DNA of 64,000 nt from NCBI RefSeq assembly GCF_021184045.1, contig NZ_CP073710.1, positions 1,684,685 to 1,748,684 on the forward strand, in the 5' to 3' direction. This document shows, one piece after another, positions 17,909 to 25,989 of the stretch (positions are counted from its first letter, which is position 1; each line of letters opens with the position of its first letter). The translations under genes were made by a program, and so were the position numbers. The notes below the pieces were generated by a model. That model saw nothing but the letters and a program-made list of their open reading frames with translations. It did no database searches and was not told the DNA's origin. The stretch comes from Methanococcoides orientis. Its GTDB lineage: Archaea > Halobacteriota > Methanosarcinia > Methanosarcinales > Methanosarcinaceae.

Positions 17909-20791
17909 ATGCAACAAGATTATATTTCACGTGATATCGAACAGAAATGGCAGCAAAAATGGAATGAAAGCGGCGTATTTGAAGCTGAACCTGATGAACG
18001 CGAAAAGTTCTTCATCACAATTCCATACCCCTATCTGAACGGGAACCTGCATGCCGGACACACAAGAACATTCACCATTGGTGATGTTGTTGCAAGGCAC
18101 AAGAGGATGCATGGATATAATGTCCTGTACCCAATGGGATTCCACGTAACAGGAACACCTATAGTCGGACTTGCCGAACTAATCCAGAACAAGGATCCTG
18201 AGACCATGAAGGTCTATTCCCAGTTCCACGGCATACCAATGGAAACATTGACGGGACTTGACACACCTGAGAAGATCGTGGAATACTTCAGTGTGGAAGC
18301 TGAGAGATCCATGCGTTCCATAGGTTATTCTGTTGACTGGAGACGCAAGTTCACGACAACCGATCCAACTTACAAGAAGTTCATTGAATGGCAATTCAAC
18401 CTCTTATATGAAAAAGACCTCATTGTAAAGGGTTCCCACCCTGTAAAATGGTGTCCTAATGACAACAACCCTGTGGAAGACCATGACATTCTCCACGGTG
18501 AAGAGGCAACTATTGTCGATTATACCCTTATCAAGTTCAAGTTCGATAATATTGTACTGCCCTGTGCCACCCTAAGGCCTGAAACTACCTTCGGTGTAAC
18601 GAACCTCTGGATAAATCCTGACCTGGAACACGTTAAGATCAAGGTCACATTCGAAGGAAGGGAAGAGTTCTGGGTCGTCAGCAAGGAAGCATACCACAAG
18701 CTCACTTTTACTGACAGGGAAGTCGAGTTCATCGAAGACGTGGATGCAAAGTCACTTATCGGTATCAAAGTGAAGAACCCGCTTACAGGAGCAGAGGTCA
18801 TCACACTTCCGGCATCCTTTGTAAAAGGAGAGAACGGAAGCGGTATCGTCATGAGCGTACCATCACATGCACCTTATGATTATCTCGCTGTACGTGACCT
18901 TTACGACAAGGACCTCACCGAGTATGGCATTACAGAAGACCTTCGAGACATTAAGTTCATTTCACTTATCAAGGTCCCGGAGTTCGGGGAGCTTCCAGCT
19001 ATAGAAGCTGTGGAACAGTTCAACGTTAAGGACCAGAAAGACCCCAAGGCAGAGGAAGCAACAAAGATAGTCTATCGCCGTGAGTTCCACGGCGGTGTGC
19101 TTAAAGAGAACACCGGAAAGTATGCAGGAATGCCAGTCTCCAAGATCAAGGATGTGCTAACAAGAGACCTCATCGAGCAGGGACTTGGAGAAGTTTTCTA
19201 TGAGTTCAGTGAACCTGTTGTCTGCCGCTGCGGAACTCCATGTGTTGTCAATATGGTCAAGGGACAGTGGTTCCTGAACTACTCCAGCCCGGAGTGGAAG
19301 GATAAGGTCTACCGTTGCATCGAGAACATGGACATCATCCCCGAGGAACTAAGGGTCGAGTTCAATAATAAGGTCGACTGGCTCAAGGACAAAGCATGCG
19401 CCAGGAAGAAAGGACTTGGTACACTTTTGCCTTTTGACAAGGACTGGCTTATCGAATCCCTTGGAGATTCCACCATCTATATGTCCTACTATATCGTTGC
19501 CAAGTTCATAGCACAAGGCATTGGAACGGAACAGTTGGTTCCTGAACTATTCGACTATGTCCTTCTCGGAAAAGGAACTATTGAGGATGCCGAAGCAAAG
19601 AGTGGTGTCAGTTCAGATATCCTTGAGCAGATCCGCAGTGATTTCGAATACTGGTACCCTGTTGACCTGAGATCATCAGGAAAGGACCTGATACCAAACC
19701 ACCTTCTGTTCTTCCTGTTCCACCATGTTGCGATCTTCGATGAGGATAAATGGCCCCGTGCAATAGCCATCAACGGCTTTGTATCGCTGGAAGGAAAGAA
19801 GATGAGCAAGTCCAAGGGACCTTTGCTTACCCTCAATGATGCAATAAGTAACTACGGCGCAGACATATCCAGAATGTACATCCTATCCAGTGCTGAACAG
19901 ATGCAGGATGCAGACTGGAAGAACAGCGGCATCGAGTCTGCAAGAAAGCAGATAGACAGGTATTACAAGCTTGCAAAAGACATCATAGAGTCCGGTGCCG
20001 CATCAGGCACTGGTAGTGACATGAAAGGCATCGACAGGTGGATGCTGAGCCGGCTCCAGCAGCGCATCCATGAGACAAATGAAGCCCTGGATACCATAAA
20101 GACAAGGAATGCTTTGCAGAACTCTTTCTTCCTGCTGCTCAATGATCTGAAATGGTATCAGAAGCGTGGCGGAAGCATACTTCTCTACGATGTACTTGAG
20201 ACATGGGTACGCCTTATGGCACCGTTCACCCCTCACGTCTGTGAAGAGATATGGGAAGCAATGGGCAAAGGATCAATGGTTTCTCTTGAAGCATATCCGG
20301 TATATGATGAAACGCTTGTCGACAACCGTGCTGAGTTTGCAGAAGAACTCATCAGCAGCACAATATCAGATATTGACGAGATCATCAGGGTTACAAAGCT
20401 CACACCACAGAAAGCTATCCTTTACACAGCACCGGAATGGAAAACAAAAGCCTTCAAGACAGCACTCTCAATGCAGAAGGAAGGCTCTCTTAACCCCGGT
20501 GTACTGATAAAAGGATTAATGAGCGATCCGGAAATGAGACGCTATGGAAAAGAAGTGTCCAAGTTTGCACAGAAACTTGTTACAGATATCACATCCATGA
20601 GTGAGGATACATTCAACACACTGGCAAACTTTGATCTTGATGAGAAGGTCGCCCTTGAAGAGAACATAGAGTTCTTTGAAAAGGAGATAGGATGCCCGGT
20701 AGACGTATATTCAGCTGACAATGCAGAATATGATCCCGAGAACAAAGCAAGATTTGCTTTCCCATTAAGGCCAGCGATCTATCTGGAATAA
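17909..20791 (+). CDS. leuS: Leucyl-tRNA synthetase
   Basis: A 960-residue class I synthetase that charges tRNA-Leu. The HIGH-type motif is GNLHAGHTRTF and the KMSKS motif is GKKMSKSKGPLL. The inserted editing domain lies roughly at residues 220-420 (LRPETTFGVTNLW is its Thr-rich motif). WFLNYSSPEWK and the C-terminal anticodon-binding region are archaeal/eukaryal in style. ATG 17909 is chosen; a GTG at 17900 is in frame. A hairpin terminator follows directly after the stop. Confidence 0.97.
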   Translation: MQQDYISRDIEQKWQQKWNESGVFEAEPDEREKFFITIPYPYLNGNLHAGHTRTFTIGDVVARHKRMHGYNVLYPMGFHVTGTPIVGLAELIQNKDPETMKVYSQFHGIPMETLTGLDTPEKIVEYFSVEAERSMRSIGYSVDWRRKFTTTDPTYKKFIEWQFNLLYEKDLIVKGSHPVKWCPNDNNPVEDHDILHGEEATIVDYTLIKFKFDNIVLPCATLRPETTFGVTNLWINPDLEHVKIKVTFEGREEFWVVSKEAYHKLTFTDREVEFIEDVDAKSLIGIKVKNPLTGAEVITLPASFVKGENGSGIVMSVPSHAPYDYLAVRDLYDKDLTEYGITEDLRDIKFISLIKVPEFGELPAIEAVEQFNVKDQKDPKAEEATKIVYRREFHGGVLKENTGKYAGMPVSKIKDVLTRDLIEQGLGEVFYEFSEPVVCRCGTPCVVNMVKGQWFLNYSSPEWKDKVYRCIENMDIIPEELRVEFNNKVDWLKDKACARKKGLGTLLPFDKDWLIESLGDSTIYMSYYIVAKFIAQGIGTEQLVPELFDYVLLGKGTIEDAEAKSGVSSDILEQIRSDFEYWYPVDLRSSGKDLIPNHLLFFLFHHVAIFDEDKWPRAIAINGFVSLEGKKMSKSKGPLLTLNDAISNYGADISRMYILSSAEQMQDADWKNSGIESARKQIDRYYKLAKDIIESGAASGTGSDMKGIDRWMLSRLQQRIHETNEALDTIKTRNALQNSFFLLLNDLKWYQKRGGSILLYDVLETWVRLMAPFTPHVCEEIWEAMGKGSMVSLEAYPVYDETLVDNRAEFAEELISSTISDIDEIIRVTKLTPQKAILYTAPEWKTKAFKTALSMQKEGSLNPGVLIKGLMSDPEMRRYGKEVSKFAQKLVTDITSMSEDTFNTLANFDLDEKVALEENIEFFEKEIGCPVDVYSADNAEYDPENKARFAFPLRPAIYLE

Positions 20792-20827
20792 GGTGAAAGG
20801 GGCATCCCTTCACCACTATTTATTTTT
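20792..20827 (+). terminator. Terminator of leuS
   Basis: GGTGAA-GGG pairs with CCCTTCACC across a short loop with one bulged A (20792-20814), followed by TATTTATTTTTG. Confidence 0.7.
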
Positions 20828-20959
20828 GCAGAACGTATTCTTACAGAAAGTATTTTTACAGGATAAGCTACAGAGAAGATCGACCTGTCAATTGGATCGA
20901 CTTAGAGAAGTTATTTTGGCAAGCTCTATTTAGATAATAGTTGCTTAAATAAAACATAT

Positions 20960-21568
20960 TTAAATGAGAGTTACCTGTTTGGTCTTAGGTATAAGGCCGC
21001 TCAGATCGGACATGTCCTTTGCCAGTGCAATGAGAACAGAACCTTTCAGTGAAATGAACTCTTCAGTGGCTGAATATTTGTCCGCTTCATATGCAGGATC
21101 ATGATCAGGAACCGCTATCCGTGTAATAGACCTTCGAAGATCACGAATGTCCTTCCCGGTCGTTTCTTTGACAGTTAACAGAGAACGGCGATAATTCCTT
21201 ACATGCGAATCGTTTATCCCCATCATCTTTAGCTCTTCCTTAAAAACAGGTCTCTCAAATATGGAAGATAAGATACAAACGGCTGTCGGAAAACGAACAT
21301 CCGGATCAAGTGTATGAAGATGTTTAGTCATCAGGGAATAAATATCATTATTCAACGATTCAGAACCTTCTACACACACATAGATCTTTGATGGAGGTAT
21401 TTCCACCTCATTGAGCTTGTGCATATCCCTCAGTGCACGAAGATAACCTGTCAGGATAAGGCGATGCTCATCAAACCCCTCTGCTTTCAGCTCCCTGCTA
21501 ATCCCACTGATGGACAATTGCTTCTTTTCAAGTATCCTGCATATCTTCGTGTAGAGGTCTTCAGACAT
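20960..21568 (-). CDS. Predicted winged-helix-type archaeal protein, function unknown
   Basis: A 202-residue protein. The N-terminus (MSEDLYTKICRILEKKQLSI, then ISRELKAEGF and LRALRDMHKLNEVEI) has the look of a winged helix ending in a basic wing. The rest is helical with LTVKETTGKDIRDLRRSITRI. There are no catalytic motifs or membrane segments. I do not recognise a named family. Start ATG 21568 fits the sequence; the 16 codons upstream do not. It converges with leuS and diverges from the regulator pair at 21805. Confidence 0.75.
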   Translation of the reverse strand: MSEDLYTKICRILEKKQLSISGISRELKAEGFDEHRLILTGYLRALRDMHKLNEVEIPPSKIYVCVEGSESLNNDIYSLMTKHLHTLDPDVRFPTAVCILSSIFERPVFKEELKMMGINDSHVRNYRRSLLTVKETTGKDIRDLRRSITRIAVPDHDPAYEADKYSATEEFISLKGSVLIALAKDMSDLSGLIPKTKQVTLI

Positions 21569-21804
21569 AATATCTAACCAATATTGGTAACAAAATTGGA
21601 TAAATGTATCGGTCAATTAAAATGATGTAGAATTTCTAACAAAACCACTCCACAACAACAAAAGATCCGTCCTGTAAACACCCTTGCCACAACACATTTA
21701 TTTAGTTAGAGTTGCATATGTACCAAAGCTAAGTTAACAATCGAACTGGATTCATATCTATCATATTGTATTATCCCCCCTAAGTACCCTAATAAGAGGT
21801 ATTA

Positions 21805-22317
21805 ATGATGCCCAAAAGGACTCGAATTATAAATGATCCCTCAGAACTAGTTCCCCTTCTCCAAACCTTTCAGTCAGGACAACATAAACAGGTCTTCAAC
21901 CTTCTTTTGGTTGAATGGATGACAAAAGGAGACCTGGAAGATAAAATGGGTTGTGATGTTTCTGAAAGTATCACAATATTGAAAGAATGTGGCTTGGTCG
22001 AAAGCCAGTGGCATATGCCAGAACCAGGTAAAAAACCTGAAAAGGAGTACCATTCATCCTATTCCAAAGTGCAGACAAATTTCCAGTGTTCTTTTGAAGA
22101 TCTAAGTGAAATTATTATGCTAACATTCCACCCTTATGAAGAAATAAAAGACGTAATAGAGGAACTGGAAGAACTTGTGGAAAAGGGCAATCACTCAATG
22201 AGCAGCTTGACACGTGCAATGAACAAGAGTCCAATATATGTTCGTTCTCTGGCAAGAAGGTCACCCAAACTCACTGTAATGGGACAAAGACTCAAGATCA
22301 ATGAGGAAACTGAATGA
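21805..22317 (+). CDS. ArsR-like transcriptional regulator
   Basis: A 170-residue protein beginning MMPKRTRIINDPSELVPLL. The segment QVFNLLLVEWMTKGDLEDKM, with VSESITILKECGLVES, reads as a winged-helix domain at residues ~30-70 (helix, turn, recognition helix, wing). The second half (HPYEEIKDVIEELEELVEKG and NKSPIYVRSLARRS) resembles a second small helical or winged-helix unit. AAGAGGTATTA precedes the start. Its TGA overlaps the ATG of the next regulator by 4 bases (ATGA), so the two are translationally coupled. The signal sensed is unknown. Confidence 0.7.
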   Translation: MMPKRTRIINDPSELVPLLQTFQSGQHKQVFNLLLVEWMTKGDLEDKMGCDVSESITILKECGLVESQWHMPEPGKKPEKEYHSSYSKVQTNFQCSFEDLSEIIMLTFHPYEEIKDVIEELEELVEKGNHSMSSLTRAMNKSPIYVRSLARRSPKLTVMGQRLKINEETE

Positions 22318-23102
22318 TAGATATTCTCCAAAGCAAAAGCGGCATTACTAAATTTCAAATCCTGACAGAAGTTGCTGCCCATCAGCCTAACGTTCGTCAA
22401 AAAGAAATTGCTGAAAAGATCGGTGTGACACCACAAGCAGTATCCGAATACATCAAGGAACTTACAGCGGAAGGTTTCATTTATTCAGATGGAAGGGTGA
22501 GATATCGGATCACGAAAAAGGGCGTGGAATGGGTACTGGAAAATGCTGCTGATATGAAACGCTATGCTAATTTTGTCATGAGTGATATCATCAGCCATGT
22601 TTCTACGTGGACGGCTATCGCAGATGAAGATATTGAAAAGGGAGAAAATGTATATCTTCAGATGAGAAACGGATTGCTTTATGTGAGCAAAAGTATTGAG
22701 ACCGGTGCAACGGGAATGACCATATCTGCTGCTGAGAAAGGCGATGATGTCGGCGTTACCAACCTTTTAGGCATGATCGATCTTGAAAATGCCAGTATTA
22801 CTGTCTGCAAGGTACCACGTAGCGAACGTGGTGGATCACGCAATGTCGACCTGGAGAGGTTACAAAAACTTGCCAGTTCAAAATCCTATATAGCAGCCAT
22901 AGGTGTCGAATCCCTCGTTGCGTTGAAGAAGATCGACATTACCCCGGATGTCATGTACGGAGCAAAAGAATCCGTTGTAGAAGCAGCTTTCCATGGATTA
23001 TCATCCCTTGTGCTTGCCATTGATGAAGAAGTGCCCCAGATCATGAGCAGATTGGAAATGGAAAATCTGGATTACGAACTAGTTGACCTTAACCTGCAAT
23101 GA
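22314..23102 (+). CDS. MarR-type winged-helix regulator with a C-terminal sensor-like domain
   Basis: A 262-residue protein. Residues ~15-75 form a clear winged helix (NVRQKEIAEKIGVTPQAVSE, then YIKELTAEGFIYSDGRVRYR). The C-terminal ~180 residues, rich in alternating strands and helices (ATGMTISAAEKGDDVGVTNL; IAAIGVESLVALKKIDITPD), look like a ligand-binding domain related to archaeal DUF7839-type regulators. It overlaps the upstream ArsR-like gene. A pair of unlike regulators in one transcript is unusual; a common target is inferred, not shown. Confidence 0.75.
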   Translation: MIDILQSKSGITKFQILTEVAAHQPNVRQKEIAEKIGVTPQAVSEYIKELTAEGFIYSDGRVRYRITKKGVEWVLENAADMKRYANFVMSDIISHVSTWTAIADEDIEKGENVYLQMRNGLLYVSKSIETGATGMTISAAEKGDDVGVTNLLGMIDLENASITVCKVPRSERGGSRNVDLERLQKLASSKSYIAAIGVESLVALKKIDITPDVMYGAKESVVEAAFHGLSSLVLAIDEEVPQIMSRLEMENLDYELVDLNLQ

Positions 23103-23140
23103 AATAGCAACAGCAGGTTATGGATAGATAAGGAATCGAT

Positions 23141-23671
23141 ATGAAGATAATTGCTCTTTCTGATACTCACCTTACAAGAGGGACCATCCCTCCTGCATTC
23201 AAACACCTTCTTGATGACTGTGACATAATAGCCCATGCAGGCGATTTTACAACCATGGAATGTTATCAGGCCTTTGCCGACACTGGCAAGCTCAAAGCGG
23301 TCCATGGGAATTCCGATGATAGTGAACTAAAAGAACTATTGCCTGAAAGATTGATCTTTAATGCTGATGGTGTTAAAATAGGTCTTGTACATGAAGGAGC
23401 CCTGTCAATTATGGATACCACCGCATTACGCTATCTTGCACTTGAGATGGGAGTGGATGTTTTGATATTTGGCCATATCCACAGACCACTGGTGGAAACT
23501 AGCGATGTGATACTTATCTGCCCAGGATCTCCTACAAGCCCCCGTATGTCAGACCCTTCCATAGTGAAGATAAATATTGATAATGGAAAAGTCTCTGCAG
23601 ATATAGTAGAAATCGAGGGACATGCATGCGGTTTTATTGATTTTTCCCGTAAGCTCGAAGGCACAAACTAA
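23141..23671 (+). CDS. YfcE/MJ0936-type metallophosphoesterase
   Basis: A 176-residue calcineurin-like phosphodiesterase. Metal ligands are visible as ALSDTHL, HAGDFT, HGNSDD, LVHE and FGHIHRP, spaced as in the YfcE/MJ0936 group. These enzymes hydrolyse small phosphodiesters; the physiological substrate is uncertain. It lies 38 bases after the regulator gene on the same strand. The stop codon is followed at once by an (AAG)9 repeat. Confidence 0.9.
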   Translation: MKIIALSDTHLTRGTIPPAFKHLLDDCDIIAHAGDFTTMECYQAFADTGKLKAVHGNSDDSELKELLPERLIFNADGVKIGLVHEGALSIMDTTALRYLALEMGVDVLIFGHIHRPLVETSDVILICPGSPTSPRMSDPSIVKINIDNGKVSADIVEIEGHACGFIDFSRKLEGTN

Positions 23672-23672
23672 A

Positions 23673-23699
23673 AAGAAGAAGAAGAAGAAGAAGAAGAAG
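23673..23699. repeat. Trinucleotide repeat (AAG)9
   Basis: Nine AAG units between the convergent phosphodiesterase gene and the small gene at 23713. It is non-coding here and gives a purine-only tract on the plus strand. Confidence 0.95.
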
Positions 23700-23712
23700 A
23701 CAAATCTTATTT

Positions 23713-23949
23713 TTATTCATTCGCCCCGTTGATAGTCTCGATCTTGAACATTGTGCCGGTATCATGAAGACTTAAGTGAACCTTGTCACCAAACCTCAAG
23801 ATCTCATCAAGATCAACATTGTTACCCCAATCATAGACATAATCATATGCTCCCTGAATTGGTTTGAAACCCATTGACATCAATCTTCTATTGACATCTG
23901 AAGGACTGGTACCATTACTACTGAACCATATCAATAGGTATGTCTTCAT
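23713..23949 (-). CDS. Small conserved-looking protein, function unknown
   Basis: A 78-residue protein (MKTYLLIWFSSNGTSPSDVN, with GFKPIQGAYDYVYDWGNNVD in the middle). The pattern of a beta strand, a helix, and then strands around FGDKVHLSLHDTGTMFKIET suggests a small ferredoxin-like or ACT-like fold (inference). ATG 23949 follows GGGTGATAAC closely, a good Shine-Dalgarno. I do not recognise a family name. Confidence 0.75.
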   Translation of the reverse strand: MKTYLLIWFSSNGTSPSDVNRRLMSMGFKPIQGAYDYVYDWGNNVDLDEILRFGDKVHLSLHDTGTMFKIETINGANE

Positions 23950-24003
23950 GTTATCACCCAATTAATAACAAAGAGAGACCACCTTATTATTTTTGTGGTT
24001 AAA

Positions 24004-24034
24004 AAAAGATAGCTACTGCACGTAATGTGCAGTA
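24004..24034 (-). terminator. Terminator of the first RPA operon
   Basis: On the minus strand TACTGCAC pairs perfectly with GTGCAGTA around a 5-base loop (24014-24034) and is followed by GCTATC and seven T residues. It lies 20 bases past the RPA-partner stop. Confidence 0.8.
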
Positions 24035-24053
24035 TTAAATATCAGAACATATA

Positions 24054-24620
24054 TCAAATATCTTCCTTTAATGACTTTAGTGCTTCCTTTACCATTGAAG
24101 CATATTGAGTATTGTCAGCACCATAGTGCTCTTTTGCCTTGATGACATTTGGATCCATGCTGTCAAGGTCTTTAATGCGTTCAAGTGTTCTTTTTGCAGT
24201 GTCTGCAACCCATAGATCACGTGTAGTACCATCCACCAGAGAAATTGATTCAGGTCTGACAGATGTTAGTACAGTACCTTCTGCTGTTGTGTAGGTACTT
24301 GGTTTCCCTACAATGGCTACAAAGGCAGGTGTTTCACATTCCGCAAGGAACTGGGCTGCTTCGGGTTGATACTGTCCGGCATATATCATGAAGGAACCTG
24401 TAGGATCAGACACCCGCCCTCTCCAATATTCAGAATCTGTGCCAATATCTTCCTTTTCAATAAGTGTTCCCACAATAAAGAGACGATTTACTTTTGCACC
24501 GGTAGGCGTTAACAGGTACTGTGGAGAATATTGATCATCCCCGTCCTTGAAGGTTAAATTGGATTCCCTGAACTCCTGTGCAAAAATACGGCGTGAAACT
24601 TCTCTTACATATCCGGCCAT
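24054..24620 (-). CDS. RPA-associated OB-fold protein (COG3390 family)
   Basis: A 188-residue single-OB-fold partner of archaeal RPA (VREVSRRIFAQEFRESNL; YLLTPTGAKVNRLFIVGTLI; VSDPTGSFMIYAGQYQPEAA; TPAFVAIVGK). Partners of this type co-occur with RPA in euryarchaea and are thought to bind single-stranded DNA as part of the RPA complex. The ATG directly follows the TAA of the rpa gene, with GGAGGTGTTG as Shine-Dalgarno, so synthesis is coupled. A second, longer member lies at 38049. Confidence 0.88.
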   Translation of the reverse strand: MAGYVREVSRRIFAQEFRESNLTFKDGDDQYSPQYLLTPTGAKVNRLFIVGTLIEKEDIGTDSEYWRGRVSDPTGSFMIYAGQYQPEAAQFLAECETPAFVAIVGKPSTYTTAEGTVLTSVRPESISLVDGTTRDLWVADTAKRTLERIKDLDSMDPNVIKAKEHYGADNTQYASMVKEALKSLKEDI

Positions 24621-25883
24621 TTACAACACCTCCGCCTCTGAAATAAGTTCATCAATTGTTTCCGGACTCAATTCTGCCTGCTCTTCGATAGAATCTACAA
24701 GGATATTGCGATCCATCTTGGAACCAGTGACAGTAAAATATTTTCCAAGAAGCTTAAGCTTCATCTGGTCAAGAACAACACCCTGATCAAGAGCATCTGC
24801 TGCCATGGAAATTGCATCGTCAAGAGTCATATTGGAGACCTGCTGTGCAAGTTCTCTCCTAAGGAGAGATTCCTGGGCAATGTTCCCGTCATCAAGAACT
24901 GCTTTGATGCGCAGGTCATAAACACCATCCACCTTCCCATGTTCCATGCATGCCCCCTTGGTCAGCGCCCTGTTACATTCAGGACAGCGTTTTATCAGAC
25001 CTGATCCGGACTGAATATCCACCATCACTCCACTAAAGGTAACAGAAGATGTGCCGATATCCACGTCCTCATCAAGCTCCTCTATTGTACTGTTCTTATT
25101 AAGAGTAACTTCAAATCGGTCATTCCATTCCTGAGCGACCACATTGTTGAACAGATAGCTTTTCTCTTCTTCGATATCCGGAAGACCGGCACTTGTCCAC
25201 TTTATGAATTTGATAGTACCCGTTCCATCCCCTATCAGGCCGACCTGAGATATGGATTCATGAGTATTGTCCCAGAGCTGTGATACCCTTACTTTAAGGG
25301 AAATCCACTTACCATCCTCAGTAATGTCAGCAACACTTACCATAGGTGCAGGCTGACCATCTGTCGGAGAAGACAGTGCAGTGGATACTACATCGATATC
25401 CTCAGAGACCTCTTCGATAACAGTGTTCTTGTTAAGTGTTATCTCGAACCTTCCGTTCCACTCATTGATGACAACATTGTTGAACTGGTAGCTTTTACCT
25501 TCCTGAACATCAGGGATATCATCGCGTGCCCACTTAATGAATTTGGTCGTTCCGGTATCATCGCCTAAAAGACCTACCTGAGACACGGATTCATGAGTGC
25601 TGTCCCAGAGTTGCACGACCTTTCCCCTGATATTTACCCATTTACCACCCTCGTTGACCTCATTGATCTTTACAAGAGGAGTTGACCCCTGCCCTGTGAA
25701 AAAATCATTCCTGTCAATATTGTATTCTTTCAGGAAATATGCTATAACACTCCTGCGGGCTTCATCCAAAGGAACCTTGAACTTTGTGACAAGTTTGTCA
25801 AGCCTTTCGGTAATGTTCTCAATGGGTATATCTACACCAAGTTCCAAAAATCTGTTCTTGATATTCTCTGCTGTCTTATCCAT
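24621..25883 (-). CDS. Replication protein A with repeated OB folds and a zinc finger
   Basis: A 420-residue single-stranded-DNA-binding protein for replication and repair. After a helical N-terminus there are two very similar OB folds at about residues 68-158 and 178-270; both contain QLWDxTHES, QVGLxGD, TGTxKFIKW, and NNVVxxEWNxRFExTLNKN. A third OB region follows with a zinc finger C300-x2-C303-x8-C312-x2-H315. The near identity of the first two folds points to recent internal duplication or gene conversion. It is followed without a gap by its COG3390 partner. Confidence 0.92.
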   Translation of the reverse strand: MDKTAENIKNRFLELGVDIPIENITERLDKLVTKFKVPLDEARRSVIAYFLKEYNIDRNDFFTGQGSTPLVKINEVNEGGKWVNIRGKVVQLWDSTHESVSQVGLLGDDTGTTKFIKWARDDIPDVQEGKSYQFNNVVINEWNGRFEITLNKNTVIEEVSEDIDVVSTALSSPTDGQPAPMVSVADITEDGKWISLKVRVSQLWDNTHESISQVGLIGDGTGTIKFIKWTSAGLPDIEEEKSYLFNNVVAQEWNDRFEVTLNKNSTIEELDEDVDIGTSSVTFSGVMVDIQSGSGLIKRCPECNRALTKGACMEHGKVDGVYDLRIKAVLDDGNIAQESLLRRELAQQVSNMTLDDAISMAADALDQGVVLDQMKLKLLGKYFTVTGSKMDRNILVDSIEEQAELSPETIDELISEAEVL

Positions 25884-25989
25884 ATTAATTCCTCAAGCCT
25901 CTTGTTTGTATCTGATTTGAGAGGCAAATCAAGTTATACATCATAACTATATAAAAGTAAAGTTAGCAAGGTGAAAGTATTCACCTTAC

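Noticed and set aside
20876-20902. GATCGACC...AATTGGATCGAC motif resembling the palindrome at 13417
   Set aside because: The two share only short pieces and sit between different convergent genes. Not enough to call a repeat family.
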